64,000 nucleotides of DNA from Thermococcus sp. M39 (GTDB lineage Archaea; Methanobacteriota_B; Thermococci; Thermococcales; Thermococcaceae). The notes below the pieces were generated by a model, which ran no database searches, was not told where the DNA came from, and was given only the letters and a program-made list of their open reading frames with translations. The position numbers and the translations under genes were made by a program. Numbering within the stretch: the stretch's first letter is position 1; the number at the start of each line of letters is the position of its first letter. The DNA is taken from positions 408,151-472,150 of the forward strand of contig NZ_SNUG01000002.1 of assembly GCF_012027325.1 (NCBI RefSeq). The letters are read 5' to 3'. Shown here one piece after another: positions 1 through 7,589 of the stretch.

Positions 1-1
1 T

Positions 2-253
2 TTAATTGAATATAAGAGAAGAGGGACGAAAGTTGGCGTTATGGCAACAGGAGATTTTTATGAGGCTGATGCATATATAAACTTAGGAAACAGCGAGGAA
101 GAAATAGCGAGAAATCTCTTCAGAGCTTTGAGGGAACTTGACAAATCTGGAGTTGATGTGATCCTTGCAGAGGGTATAGAGGAGAGAGGCCTCGGATTAG
201 CAGTTATGAACCGTCTTAGAAAAGCTGCGGGATATAAAATAGTTAGAGCGTAA
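2..253 (+). CDS. sua5: Threonylcarbamoyl-AMP synthase, C-terminal Sua5 domain (5' partial)
   Basis: The frame is open from the left edge and encodes 83 residues up to the TAA at 251-253. The stretch with [17 protein letters not shown] followed by RKAAG is the conserved C-terminal Sua5 domain of the archaeal/eukaryotic enzyme, which makes threonylcarbamoyl-adenylate for the t6A modification of ANN-decoding tRNAs. The catalytic YrdC domain would lie outside the window. An internal ATG at 41 is not a likely start because homology continues upstream of it. Assignment rests on recognising the domain; the family is about 340 residues. Confidence 0.72.
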   Translation, partial: LIEYKRRGTKVGVMATGDFYEADAYINLGNSEEEIARNLFRALRELDKSGVDVILAEGIEERGLGLAVMNRLRKAAGYKIVRA

Positions 254-346
254 ATCTTTTATCCACCAAGAGTTAATAAGTTAATAATTTAGAGGGCATA
301 AAATCCAAAGGTTTGGAAAGAATCTAATCACGAAGAGGTGGGAAGT

Positions 347-1534
347 TTGCCATTTGATCCACTCGCTCCCAGCCCTGAAGACTTAGAGCAGATAGGATAC
401 AAACGTATCACGGACGGAAAAATAAAAGAAGGGCTTAAATTTCTCATCAAAGCTGCAAAAGGATATGAAGAAATAGGAAAACTTACTGATGCTGCGAGAA
501 TTTATAAATACGTTGGAATTTCTCTCTTAGACAGAACTAAAGATCCCGAAAAAGCGAGGCCTTTTCTCATTAAGAGTGCTTATATATACCTTCATTTGAT
601 TGAAGAGGAAATTGAGATGCCCGAAATTAATCCTGCAAAGCTTGAAGACTTCTGTTTGAGTGTGTTGGAGATATTTACTCTCCTAAACGATAAGAGGAAT
701 CTAGAAAAATATACCAGAGAATTTGCAGTAATGTACGAAGATTTAGGTAGCGCATACCTTGATAGCGATGATATTGAATTAGCTATTGAAGCTTATGAGA
801 CTGCCTACAGATACTATAAGTTCATTGGGGATATTGATGGAGTGAAAATAACTGCAGAAAGACTTATTGACTTATATGGCAAATTAGCAGAGCAATACCT
901 CGAAAATGAGCAGTATAAGGAAGCTGGAGACACTTTCTTTAGGCTTGGTTATTTTGTTAAAGACATATTTGATTACGATTCCCACTTTATAGAAATCCTC
1001 GATACTGCTGGAAAAAACTATGAAAGGGCCAGTAAGGAAGCTTATGCTGAGGGGGACTTAGATCAAACAACCGAAAGACTGCTCAAAGCAGAGTATGCAT
1101 ACCTTTTAGCTAGAAACTTCAACAGAGCAAAGCTTATAGGACTAAATGTCAGCAGAATGCTCTATCAGCTTGTAGGTAGCTACAGACGTAGCGGTAAGTT
1201 TGATAAAGTTGGTGAGAAGCTTATCCAGCTGGCTGAGGCTTTGATTGGCATTGGAAAAATCGAAGATAGTATTGAGATATACAAATCTGCCCTAGAAGAA
1301 TCTGAGGGTAAAATTGACTATAAAGTTGAAATAAGGATAGCTTTGCTGAGATACTTAGCAGCTAAAAAGGAAGACACCAGCATATTAGAGAGAATAGAGC
1401 AAATAGAATTTTACTCAAAGCGTGCCGACTACTTAAAGGCCTTAGAAATCGCAGAAAAGGTAATCAACGAATATCCAGAGTTAAGAGAAATTAAAAACAA
1501 ACTGTACCGTGCAGAGGGCATAGTCACTGATTAA
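347..1534 (+). CDS. TPR/SNAP-like alpha-solenoid protein, function unknown
   Basis: About 395 residues, almost entirely helical, with a repeated helix-turn-helix pattern such as AAKGYEEIGKLTDAARIYKY and ELAIEAYETAYRYYKFIGD that resembles tetratricopeptide or SNAP-like repeats. No signal peptide or membrane segment is visible. I place the start at TTG 347 because GAGGTG at 335-340 sits at the right distance; an in-frame GTG at 338 overlaps that ribosome site. Such proteins usually act as protein-binding scaffolds, but nothing here identifies a partner. The 3' end overlaps the end of the broken regulator on the other strand. A second solenoid protein lies at 8344-9726. Confidence 0.7.
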   Translation: MPFDPLAPSPEDLEQIGYKRITDGKIKEGLKFLIKAAKGYEEIGKLTDAARIYKYVGISLLDRTKDPEKARPFLIKSAYIYLHLIEEEIEMPEINPAKLEDFCLSVLEIFTLLNDKRNLEKYTREFAVMYEDLGSAYLDSDDIELAIEAYETAYRYYKFIGDIDGVKITAERLIDLYGKLAEQYLENEQYKEAGDTFFRLGYFVKDIFDYDSHFIEILDTAGKNYERASKEAYAEGDLDQTTERLLKAEYAYLLARNFNRAKLIGLNVSRMLYQLVGSYRRSGKFDKVGEKLIQLAEALIGIGKIEDSIEIYKSALEESEGKIDYKVEIRIALLRYLAAKKEDTSILERIEQIEFYSKRADYLKALEIAEKVINEYPELREIKNKLYRAEGIVTD

Positions 1535-1749
1535 TTCCCGCCCTTCTGTATCCCCTCCTTCTTGTGTCTCCTAAAAAGAAAACCTCCTCAACAAGTCCTT
1601 TCTGCTTCAGAATTCTCAACGCATAGCGAACGGTTCTTTCCGAAAGAGACGTCAGACGGGCAATTTCCTTAGAAGAGAGCGGTCTCTCACTTAAGCTCTC
1701 AAAAACTCGTATTGCTGAGGTAGGTAAAGCAAACTACATCCCCCCTCAT
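1524..1749 (-). pseudogene. Winged-helix DNA-binding regulator, frameshifted
   Basis: On the minus strand an ATG at 1749 opens a frame (MRGDVV) that ends early, while the next frame encodes a clear helix-turn-helix: PLSSKEIARLTSLSERTVRY, then RILKQKGLVEEVFFLGDTRR and a terminal INQ stop at 1524-1526. Skipping one base near 1731-1735 (a T in GTAGTTTGC) joins them into a 74-residue protein starting MRGDVVALPTSAIRVFESL; the span of 226 bases is 75 codons plus one. A TATA box (1781-1790) and a GGTGG ribosome site precede the ATG. It is either a recent pseudogene, a recoded gene or a sequencing error. It would be a small DNA-binding transcription regulator. Confidence 0.68.
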
Positions 1750-1780
1750 CGTCACCACCACTGAAAAGTAGAAAAGAGAA

Positions 1781-1790
1781 GTTATAAAGT
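1781..1790 (-). promoter_or_regulatory. TATA box of the frameshifted winged-helix gene
   Basis: Read on the minus strand the sequence is ACTTTATAAC, about 32 bases before the ATG at 1749, which suits an archaeal TBP site with a very short leader. It suggests the locus was recently expressed. Confidence 0.5.
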
Positions 1791-1811
1791 TTCCGATTAA
1801 GGCAAAATTCA

Positions 1812-2231
1812 TCATTCCCTCGGCTTAAGTGAAACTCTTGGAAGTGGAATATGGTAAGGTAGCTTCATGTCCTTGGCAGCAACCATCAAGAGCGGAGTAA
1901 TTTCGTTTGTTATGAAATTAACAATCTCCGCAAACATTTCTGGCCTAACTTTCTTTTCCTTTTCCCAAAGATCGAGAACTTCATCAATCTGCTCTTTTTG
2001 AGGTGGCAGATAGAACACCATCCCCTTAACTACTGCACTTGCAATCTCGGGGCGATAGTTTATTCTATACTCAAAAAGCACTTCAATTCCATTTACTTTT
2101 CCAGTGGGCATTCGTATTTCTCCCAGCCTAACCTCTTCAATCTGTGGAGAGAGATTAACTTCAACCCTGCCAACCACTCCACCTTTCTTTTCAATTTCTA
2201 TTTTTGTAATGTTTATTCCCAACACTGGCAT
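1812..2231 (-). CDS. SecB-like / conserved hypothetical protein
   Basis: 139 residues from ATG 2231, which has GGTG about 9 bases upstream; a GTG at 2243 is an alternative in-frame start. The first 80 residues are predicted beta strands (GINITKIEIEKKGG, VLFEYRINY, IASAVVKGMVFYLP), followed by helices and a proline-rich end (LPYHIPLP). This strand-then-helix layout with a P-rich LP..IPLP motif is reminiscent of the bacterial export chaperone SecB and its archaeal relative MJ0357. That is a resemblance of pattern, not a proven homology. No membrane segment. It is transcribed divergently from the nucleotidyltransferase at 2323. Confidence 0.6.
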   Translation of the reverse strand: MPVLGINITKIEIEKKGGVVGRVEVNLSPQIEEVRLGEIRMPTGKVNGIEVLFEYRINYRPEIASAVVKGMVFYLPPQKEQIDEVLDLWEKEKKVRPEMFAEIVNFITNEITPLLMVAAKDMKLPYHIPLPRVSLKPRE

Positions 2232-2322
2232 CTTTTTCACCACTTCAACTTCAACCGATGCTTATAAAACCTTATTGGTTCCGTTAGCTAAAGGTTAAAA
2301 GTCTATGTGAGTATTCTAAATC

Positions 2323-3030
2323 ATGCCAAGAGAAAAAGTTGTTCGTGTCTGGGATGAGCGAGAGATAGTGTATCCTCCGAAAAGATGGCGCTATTTGTGG
2401 GAAAAGCGAGAGAAAGCGTTGCAGATTATGGAACGCTTAGCTCAGTTTGACCCTCACGTTTATGGAAGCGTTGCGAGGGGAGATGTTAGGAAAGATAGCG
2501 ATATCGATATTGTTATTCCTTACAAAGTGCCAAGCTATCTAATTGAGCTTGCTCTTGAAGGGATACCAATTCAAGCGAGAAGAATTGTTATGGCAACCCC
2601 TTGGCATCTTATAAAGGGCCATATTGAAATTGACGAAGAAACAACTGTAACATTCTTTTTGACAAATCCAACAGATAAAGAGTTGGAATTCTACAAATGG
2701 GGTGGAATGGTTGATATCTGGGGAGTAAAAACCAAGCAGAGGGTTCCAGGAGTTAATAAAAAGCTGATTTTGATTATTCCGACAGAAAAGGGACATATTG
2801 AGAGAGAGGTTGTTGGAAGGGAAAGCGAGGTTGCAAAGATTTTAGGAGTTAGTGTGGAGCTTGTTAAGGAGAGAGTGCACATCCTAACTAGGAGAGATGC
2901 AATTGGAAGGACAGGAATTTACCTCAACGAAGAAGTCCCAGACTGGATGAGCTTTGAGGAAGCCTTAAAGATGATAGCTGACAGAGACCCGAACATTAGG
3001 AGGAAAGTCAGGGAGAGCGGAGGAATTTAA
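2323..3030 (+). CDS. Nucleotidyltransferase domain protein
   Basis: 235 residues. The N-terminal half carries the polymerase-beta-type signature VYGSVARGDVRKDSDIDIVI (GS-x10-D-x-D, residues about 50-70), the metal-binding core of the minimal nucleotidyltransferase superfamily. The C-terminal part has helical regions and an RRDAIGRTGIYL segment that I do not recognise. The substrate is unknown. The ATG at 2323 has little space for a ribosome site and the transcript could be leaderless. It ends tail-to-tail with the cyclase-family gene, overlapping by 4 bases. It is not paired with an obvious HEPN toxin gene. Confidence 0.78.
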   Translation: MPREKVVRVWDEREIVYPPKRWRYLWEKREKALQIMERLAQFDPHVYGSVARGDVRKDSDIDIVIPYKVPSYLIELALEGIPIQARRIVMATPWHLIKGHIEIDEETTVTFFLTNPTDKELEFYKWGGMVDIWGVKTKQRVPGVNKKLILIIPTEKGHIEREVVGRESEVAKILGVSVELVKERVHILTRRDAIGRTGIYLNEEVPDWMSFEEALKMIADRDPNIRRKVRESGGI

Positions 3031-3593
3031 AGTAGCGCAATAGCCCTAACTGGACTTCCGGAGCCGTTTTTAATTTTAAGCGGAAATGCAATGAAAGTAA
3101 AGTTTTTCCCAATCAGCTTTTCAAGGTTTGTCAAGTTTTCAAAAATTGGAATCTCAGCAGAGAGAAGAGTTCTATGGACTTCTTCGTTACCAATGCTCAT
3201 TCCATCGGTTCCAACAGCTTTAACCCTAGCATTGACTAAAAACTCAGCAAGTTCTACACTTAGCTCTCTACCTCCAGAATAAAATAGTACAATCTTGCCT
3301 TCTAAATCTGTTTTAGGGACTTCTTCAATAGTTATCTCACCTTGACCGTCAGAAGTGTCAATAACAACAGCTTTTCCAAAGAACTTCTCCAAAGGCAGCA
3401 CATCTATTGTTTTCCCACCTTTTATGAAGTGTGCTGGAGCGTCAACATGAGTTCCGCTGTGCTCTCCAAAACAGAGGAGATTCATGTAATATCCGTCCTT
3501 TTCAAGGCTTGCCCATTCTTTAATTTTAATTCCTGGGTCACCGGCATAAACCTCAAGCTCTTCGCTCAAGGTTTTTGTTAAATCTATCATCAT
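3027..3593 (-). CDS. Cyclase family protein (kynurenine formamidase-like metal hydrolase)
   Basis: About 188 residues. The motif GEHSGTHVDAPAHF matches the HxGTHxDxPxH metal-binding signature of the putative cyclase/kynurenine formamidase superfamily, whose members hydrolyse amides or lactones with a divalent metal. The N-terminus MIDLTKTLSEEL and DPGIK also fit the family. I choose ATG 3593 (or 3590) because GGTGG lies just upstream; upstream TTG and GTG codons to 3605 overlap that site. No tryptophan-degradation genes are nearby, so the natural substrate is unknown. It is divergent from ahcY with about 55 bases between the genes. Confidence 0.8.
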   Translation of the reverse strand: MMIDLTKTLSEELEVYAGDPGIKIKEWASLEKDGYYMNLLCFGEHSGTHVDAPAHFIKGGKTIDVLPLEKFFGKAVVIDTSDGQGEITIEEVPKTDLEGKIVLFYSGGRELSVELAEFLVNARVKAVGTDGMSIGNEEVHRTLLSAEIPIFENLTNLEKLIGKNFTFIAFPLKIKNGSGSPVRAIALL

Positions 3594-3648
3594 GTCCTCC
3601 ACCAATCAATTTTTAACATCTAAACCTTAAAAGTGAGCGGGTGATGTT

Positions 3649-4914
3649 ATGGACTGCACGAAAGATTATTGTGTCAAAGACATTAACTTGGCTCCGGAAG
3701 GAGAGAAGAAAATTGACTGGGTTTCTCGCTTTATGCCCGTCCTCCAGAGTATAAGAAAGGATTTCAAGAAAGAAAAGCCGTTTAAAGGCGTTAAGATTAC
3801 TGCTTGCTTGCACTTGGAAATGAAGACTGCTTTCCTTCTTCTCACGCTAAAAGCCGGAGGAGCAGAGGTTTCAGCAACTGCAAGCAATCCTCTAAGTACT
3901 CAAGATGATGTTGTCGCGGCTTTAGCTAAGGCTGGTGTTAAAGTTTATGCAATAAGAGGGGAAGATAGAGAGCAGTATTATGAATTCATGCATAAAGCCC
4001 TCGACATAAAGCCAAACATCCTCATAGATGATGGAGCAGACATGATAAGCGTTGTCCACAGAGAAAGGCAAGAACTCATTGACAATATTTGGGGAGCCAG
4101 CGAGGAAACGACAACTGGAGTTATCCGCTTAAGGGCGATGGAAAAAGATGGAGTGCTTAGATTCCCAATCATAGCTGTCAATGATTCATATACAAAGTAT
4201 TTATTCGACAATCGCTATGGAACTGGTCAGTCAACATGGGACGGCATAATAAGAACTACCAACCTTCTTGTGGCTGGTAAAAACGTCGTTGTCGTCGGCT
4301 ATGGCTGGTGCGGAAGAGGAATAGCAATGAGGGCAAGAGGGTTTGGAGCGACAGTTATAGTGGTTGAAGTTGATCCAATTAGGGCATTAGAAGCAAGGAT
4401 GGATGGCTTTTTAGTCATGCCGATGAAGGAAGCAGCTAAGATTGGAGACATTTTCATCACTGCAACCGGTGATATAAACTGCATCCGCAAAGAGCATTTT
4501 GAAGTTATGAAGGATGGAGTGATTTTAGCTAATGCTGGGCATTTTGATGTGGAGATTTCAAAACCTGACCTGGAGTCTTTAGCTATTGAGATCAGCAATC
4601 CAAGGCCTAACATAACCGAATACAAGCTCAAAGATGGGAGAAGATTATACCTGCTTGCAGAAGGGCGTTTGGTAAACTTAGCGGCAGCAGATGGACATCC
4701 AGCTGAGATTATGGACATGAGCTTTGCTCTGCAAGCTATGGCTGCTAAATACATTAAAGATAACCACGAGAGGCTTGAGCCAAAAGTCTACGTTTTGCCG
4801 AGAGAAATTGATGAGATGGTAGCGAGGATTAAGTTAGCAGCTATGGGAATTGAGATTGAACAGCTGACAGAAGAACAAAAGAAATACTTGGAAAGCTGGG
4901 AGCACGGGACTTAA
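3649..4914 (+). CDS. ahcY: Adenosylhomocysteinase (S-adenosylhomocysteine hydrolase)
   Basis: 421 residues, the expected archaeal length. The enzyme splits S-adenosylhomocysteine into homocysteine and adenosine and keeps cellular methylation running. The NAD-binding Rossmann motif is [19 protein letters not shown] (about residues 210-230); the C-terminal [17 protein letters not shown] and the N-terminal [12 protein letters not shown] are signature segments. GGTGAT just before ATG 3649 supports the start. The gene is a single unit, convergent with the membrane-protein operon below it, with a 4-base overlap at the 3' ends. Confidence 0.96.
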   Translation: MDCTKDYCVKDINLAPEGEKKIDWVSRFMPVLQSIRKDFKKEKPFKGVKITACLHLEMKTAFLLLTLKAGGAEVSATASNPLSTQDDVVAALAKAGVKVYAIRGEDREQYYEFMHKALDIKPNILIDDGADMISVVHRERQELIDNIWGASEETTTGVIRLRAMEKDGVLRFPIIAVNDSYTKYLFDNRYGTGQSTWDGIIRTTNLLVAGKNVVVVGYGWCGRGIAMRARGFGATVIVVEVDPIRALEARMDGFLVMPMKEAAKIGDIFITATGDINCIRKEHFEVMKDGVILANAGHFDVEISKPDLESLAIEISNPRPNITEYKLKDGRRLYLLAEGRLVNLAAADGHPAEIMDMSFALQAMAAKYIKDNHERLEPKVYVLPREIDEMVARIKLAAMGIEIEQLTEEQKKYLESWEHGT

Positions 4915-5324
4915 CTTCGCTCCCCATCATTATTTTTAAGTAAACCATCCAGCAGTGCTTCGATATCTGAGCCGAAGAGAACTACAATTAAAGCGCTAAT
5001 TCCTGCTAAACTTCCCCAAAACACTGCCATTTTTGAGTAGTATTTGCTGAGTCCTGTTAATCCATAGAACACAGCTACAATTACCACTGCCTCTAAAAGT
5101 CCCGCAGCTTTTCCTTTTAACTTAAAATATCCATAGAGAGTCATAGCTAAAACAATTGAAACGAAAGGTGCTGCTATATATCTTACATATTCTCTAAGGA
5201 GCAGAGTTCTCGAAGGCTCTTTTGCAATTAAAAAGAAAACCATAGTCCAATATACAATGCACAATATTAAAAGGAGGAAAAGGCGGTGTTTTGTAAGTGT
5301 GTCATTTTGATAGCTCTTACTCAT
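4911..5324 (-). CDS. Small four-helix membrane protein (last gene of the cysteine-rich precursor operon)
   Basis: 137 residues with four predicted membrane helices (about residues 15-34, 46-69, 73-97 and 98-119) and a short charged tail. No family is recognised. It has the same four-helix layout as the three genes upstream on the same strand, so they may be diverged paralogues. With the secreted cysteine-rich precursor at 6680-7378 they form a likely minus-strand operon. In bacteriocin loci, such small membrane proteins often give self-immunity or help export; that role is inferred from context only. The gap to the next gene upstream (5325-5409) holds a possible mobile-element remnant. Confidence 0.6.
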   Translation of the reverse strand: MSKSYQNDTLTKHRLFLLLILCIVYWTMVFFLIAKEPSRTLLLREYVRYIAAPFVSIVLAMTLYGYFKLKGKAAGLLEAVVIVAVFYGLTGLSKYYSKMAVFWGSLAGISALIVVLFGSDIEALLDGLLKNNDGERS

Positions 5325-5327
5325 TGC

Positions 5328-5404
5328 TTACTACCCCGAAAGGCGCTCTAGCATCCCTCTAATCCCAAGCCTCCGGTGAAAGCCTACGTTTGAATACATT
5401 TTTC
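5328..5404. other. Non-coding gap within the membrane-protein operon; possible mobile-element scar
   Basis: About 80 bases that are GC-richer than the flanking membrane-protein genes. Read on the minus strand they include GGCTTTCACCGGAGGC and GCGCCTTTCGGGG, which look more like structured RNA or a transposon end than a leader. They share a general style with the segment at 6224-6262. No repeat long enough to prove a common origin is visible by eye. Confidence 0.25.
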
Positions 5405-5409
5405 ATCCC

Positions 5410-5742
5410 TTAACTATTGGTTTTGGATGGCTGGTTGACGGAATATATTATTAGCGATATAGGTATCCAAAAGGCTATACCCATTGCAAAAACTAGTAAA
5501 TCTCTACCGGTTAGTGTTCCCACAAAATATTTTGCTATCGCCATTAGAAGGTACCAAAGAACTATAGCAAATGGTGCTAGTGCTTTAAGCTTAATTGCAA
5601 AAGCATAGCAGACTATTCCTATCATAATTACCGCTAAAGTATCCAAAAATGGCTCATTCCTAAGTAAAGACAAGCCAAAGATAACATACAAAAAGAGCGG
5701 AATAAATACTAACCATCTCCCATCTACACCCACTTTCCTCAT
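5410..5742 (-). CDS. Small four-helix membrane protein
   Basis: 110 residues with four predicted membrane helices starting near WLVFIPLFLYVIFG, LAVIMIGIVCYAF, PFAIVLWYLLMAI and AMGIAFWIPISLI. No recognised family. A strong ribosome site (GGAGGTC) precedes ATG 5742. It starts 18 bases after the end of the gene at 5761-6162, so the two are almost certainly co-transcribed. The job is unknown; immunity or transport for the cysteine-rich secreted product is a guess from position. Confidence 0.62.
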   Translation of the reverse strand: MRKVGVDGRWLVFIPLFLYVIFGLSLLRNEPFLDTLAVIMIGIVCYAFAIKLKALAPFAIVLWYLLMAIAKYFVGTLTGRDLLVFAMGIAFWIPISLIIYSVNQPSKTNS

Positions 5743-5760
5743 CTTAGACCTCCTCCGTTT

Positions 5761-6162
5761 CTAATTCTGATTACCTGCTTTATGGCGATAGTAATCGACG
5801 ACGGTTTCATATATTGCGACGACTCCTAATAATACCACCCACAGGGCCCCCAATATGACATCTTGCAAATCAAGTCCGTACAAAAAGTCTATTGCCCCAA
5901 GAGTAGCAATGTAACTTATGATGCCCGCAATTAACGTCCTTACTAAATTATGAAGGCTTGTTTTTCTTTCCAGAATCACGTAAGTGACGATAAACATGCC
6001 CAGCAGTACTGCAGAAAGTGGTGCAAAAAATTTCATGAAGCTCACGAATTCTGCAACACTTCTTCCGTCAATCATAAACATTACGAAAAGACATGCAGTA
6101 ATAAGGAAAAAGAAAAACAGCATTCTGAGAATCAAAGTCTTTGATGTTATGTTAGCAGACAT
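5761..6162 (-). CDS. Small four-helix membrane protein
   Basis: 133 residues with four predicted membrane helices (about residues 10-32, 43-63, 72-95, 100-122) and a basic C-terminal tail (YYRHKAG). GGAGGG before ATG 6162 supports the start. The spacing of helices and a glycine-rich third helix match the neighbour at 6294-6668, so these two look like paralogues. No database family is recognised. It is the third gene of the proposed operon running from 7378 down to 4911. Confidence 0.62.
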   Translation of the reverse strand: MSANITSKTLILRMLFFFFLITACLFVMFMIDGRSVAEFVSFMKFFAPLSAVLLGMFIVTYVILERKTSLHNLVRTLIAGIISYIATLGAIDFLYGLDLQDVILGALWVVLLGVVAIYETVVDYYRHKAGNQN

Positions 6163-6221
6163 TCAAATCCCTCCTTACGGGGCTATTGATTGACATCACA
6201 GTATGTCCCCTCTTCTTCACA

Positions 6222-6264
6222 ACATCTGACCTCCCCCCGTCCTCAAGGGCGAGACTTTCGGATA
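6222..6264 (-). other. Possible IS200/IS605 (TnpB-type) end remnant
   Basis: On the minus strand this reads CTCGCCCTTGAGGACGGGG followed by GGAGGTCAGATGTTG. The small hairpin with a TTGA loop and the downstream AGGTCAGA resemble the ends of IS200/IS605-family elements next to orfB/tnpB genes in Thermococcales. No transposase gene is present in the window. It sits in the 131-base gap between two membrane-protein genes, so it may be an insertion scar. Recognition is from memory of such ends and is weak. Confidence 0.35.
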
Positions 6265-6293
6265 GGTAGCAGCTTTGAGCCACTCCATTGAAT

Positions 6294-6668
6294 TCAAACC
6301 TTTCTATCGTTTTTTGCATGTTCGTAATTAGCTATAATAAGCACTATGGCATAAACTAACAATATAGGCAATAATGGAAAAGCCCAAGCTTTATAGCCAA
6401 ATATAAGGGCTCCAGCGCTAGAGAAAACACCTACTGCCAGGGTTACTGAAATGGCATCCTTAAGGTGCTCGGGAAGAGATGCCAGCTTACTGTACCTACT
6501 GGCAAAGAGGTAAAAGGCAATGGACGCAATAGAAGCGAGAATATAGCATGTTAGCGCGCTTACTGCATCTTTCATATCTGCTTGTCCTGTGATGAAGAGG
6601 ACAAAGATAGAAATAATGACAAAAAGTGACACAATGAATCCCCTGACTAACAGGTTCTTTAACAACAT
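6294..6668 (-). CDS. Small four-helix membrane protein (next to cysteine-rich precursor)
   Basis: 124 residues from ATG 6668, with four predicted membrane helices (about 4-27, 33-55, 63-86, 89-111) and a charged end. The start is chosen because the upstream gene's TAA is at 6680-6682 and the 11-base gap between the two genes is almost entirely a run of seven G (6671-6677) that must serve as the ribosome site. A longer frame from 6722 would overlap the precursor gene. The tight coupling suggests co-translation with the secreted cysteine-rich protein. Similar in layout to 5761-6162. Candidate immunity protein, by context only. Confidence 0.65.
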   Translation of the reverse strand: MLLKNLLVRGFIVSLFVIISIFVLFITGQADMKDAVSALTCYILASIASIAFYLFASRYSKLASLPEHLKDAISVTLAVGVFSSAGALIFGYKAWAFPLLPILLVYAIVLIIANYEHAKNDRKV

Positions 6669-6670
6669 AA

Positions 6671-6677
6671 CCCCCCC
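6671..6677 (-). promoter_or_regulatory. Run of 7 G as ribosome-binding leader
   Basis: Between the stop codon of the precursor gene and ATG 6668 the minus strand reads TTGGGGGGGTTATG. A homopolymer G tract replaces the usual GGTGAT or GGAGG site. Because the gap is only 11 bases inside an operon, the tract has to do the job of the ribosome site. Confidence 0.55.
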
Positions 6678-6679
6678 AA

Positions 6680-7378
6680 TTATGGTGCTGTATCCATACA
6701 AAATGTTCCATATTCGACACAACGATTACAGGCTTCATAGCACCAAGGACATTCACTCAGAACACATCCAAGGAAATATGCCAGGTTGCCTGTCCATACA
6801 CATGCGCCACAACATGCTATAGTACAGGGTATGTTATAATCTCTACTACAGCAATAGGACATGCAAAGGAAGGCGCAGTCTGCATCACTGGAACATTCGT
6901 GTTTACAGGTGCTTAAGGGTGTTACCTCACCATTTGTAGTCACAGCTTTAGTCGTTATTCTTTTGTTATCCTCTGAAGTTGTGAATTCTAACAGGTAGCT
7001 TCTTGTCTTAACTCCTTGAACTGGTTTTGAGAATTCATAATAAGCTATCACGTGCTTGCCATCTTTTAAGGGAATCCCCATGGCAAGCATTGTTATCTTT
7101 TCGCCGCTGTAATCTACTGTGTGCTTTACTATTTTGACGTTCTTATAATCAACCTCCCAGGGCTTTGCTAATCCTCGTATATCCTTACTTAAAACTGCCT
7201 TAAAGAACACGTGAATCCTCGACCAGTTTTCTGGTGTTTTCTCTACGGGCTTAACTGCCTTAAAAGGATTTACACAACCCTTAACTTCTGGAAGCTTTGG
7301 ATTGTTCAAAGCATACGCTGCATACGCTCCAACCAAAAGCAACACCACAAACATGCCCAACAATGCCCTTCTCCTCAT
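6680..7378 (-). CDS. Secreted precursor with halocin C8-like cysteine-rich C-terminal domain (putative archaeocin)
   Basis: 232 residues from ATG 7378. Residues 1-27 form a signal peptide (MRRRALLGMFVVLLLVGAYA). Residues about 35-155 are a mixed alpha/beta region with strands such as KITMLAMGIPLKDGKHVIAY. The last 70 or so residues hold 16 cysteines with small and hydrophobic residues between them (AFLCMSYCCSRD, CTIACCGACVWTGN, CYEACNRC). This order of signal, strand-rich middle and about 75-residue cysteine-rich hydrophobic tail is that of halocin C8 precursors, where the tail is cleaved off as the antimicrobial peptide. The match is by pattern, so the archaeocin role is inferred. Four small membrane proteins follow in the same operon. 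Confidence 0.66.
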   Translation of the reverse strand: MRRRALLGMFVVLLLVGAYAAYALNNPKLPEVKGCVNPFKAVKPVEKTPENWSRIHVFFKAVLSKDIRGLAKPWEVDYKNVKIVKHTVDYSGEKITMLAMGIPLKDGKHVIAYYEFSKPVQGVKTRSYLLEFTTSEDNKRITTKAVTTNGEVTPLSTCKHECSSDADCAFLCMSYCCSRDYNIPCTIACCGACVWTGNLAYFLGCVLSECPWCYEACNRCVEYGTFCMDTAP

Positions 7379-7381
7379 CCG

Positions 7382-7391
7382 CCCCCCCCCC
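7382..7391 (-). promoter_or_regulatory. Run of 10 G just before the precursor start
   Basis: Minus strand reads CCGTT, ten G, CGG, then ATG 7378. The tract takes the place of the ribosome site. Long G runs are rare in this AT-rich sequence and prone to slippage. A start codon further upstream in the same frame (TTG at 7417) would make the reading frame depend on tract length. Confidence 0.5.
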
Positions 7392-7422
7392 AACGGACTA
7401 TCATATAAATTTTGCAACCAAA

Positions 7423-7433
7423 AATTATAAAAA
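7423..7433 (-). promoter_or_regulatory. TATA box of the cysteine-rich precursor operon
   Basis: Minus strand TTTTTATAATT lies about 45-55 bases before ATG 7378, predicting a leader of about 25 bases that contains the G run. A second TATA-like element (ATTTATATGA, 7402-7411) is closer. The gene at 22873 has the same order: TATA box, about 25 bases, G run, ATG. Confidence 0.45.
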
Positions 7434-7589
7434 TTTCGTGAACTAAAAGTTTAAAACCTGACAAAATTCAGATGAGGTATTAGTATTAATCCTAAAACAA
7501 CTTAAAGAAGTATCCATATCACAGTGTCTTAGAGAGCACAAAGACAGTAAGAGTAATACTTAAAACTACCCTTGAAACTACTTTCGGTT

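Noticed and set aside
4299..4754. Long minus-strand reading frame of 151 codons
   Set aside because: It lies wholly within ahcY, whose protein is unmistakable, and its product is low-complexity serine/alanine-rich shadow sequence.
6496..6756. Minus-strand frame of 86 codons overlapping the precursor and the membrane-protein gene
   Set aside because: It overlaps two better supported genes and its codons follow neither; no ribosome site.
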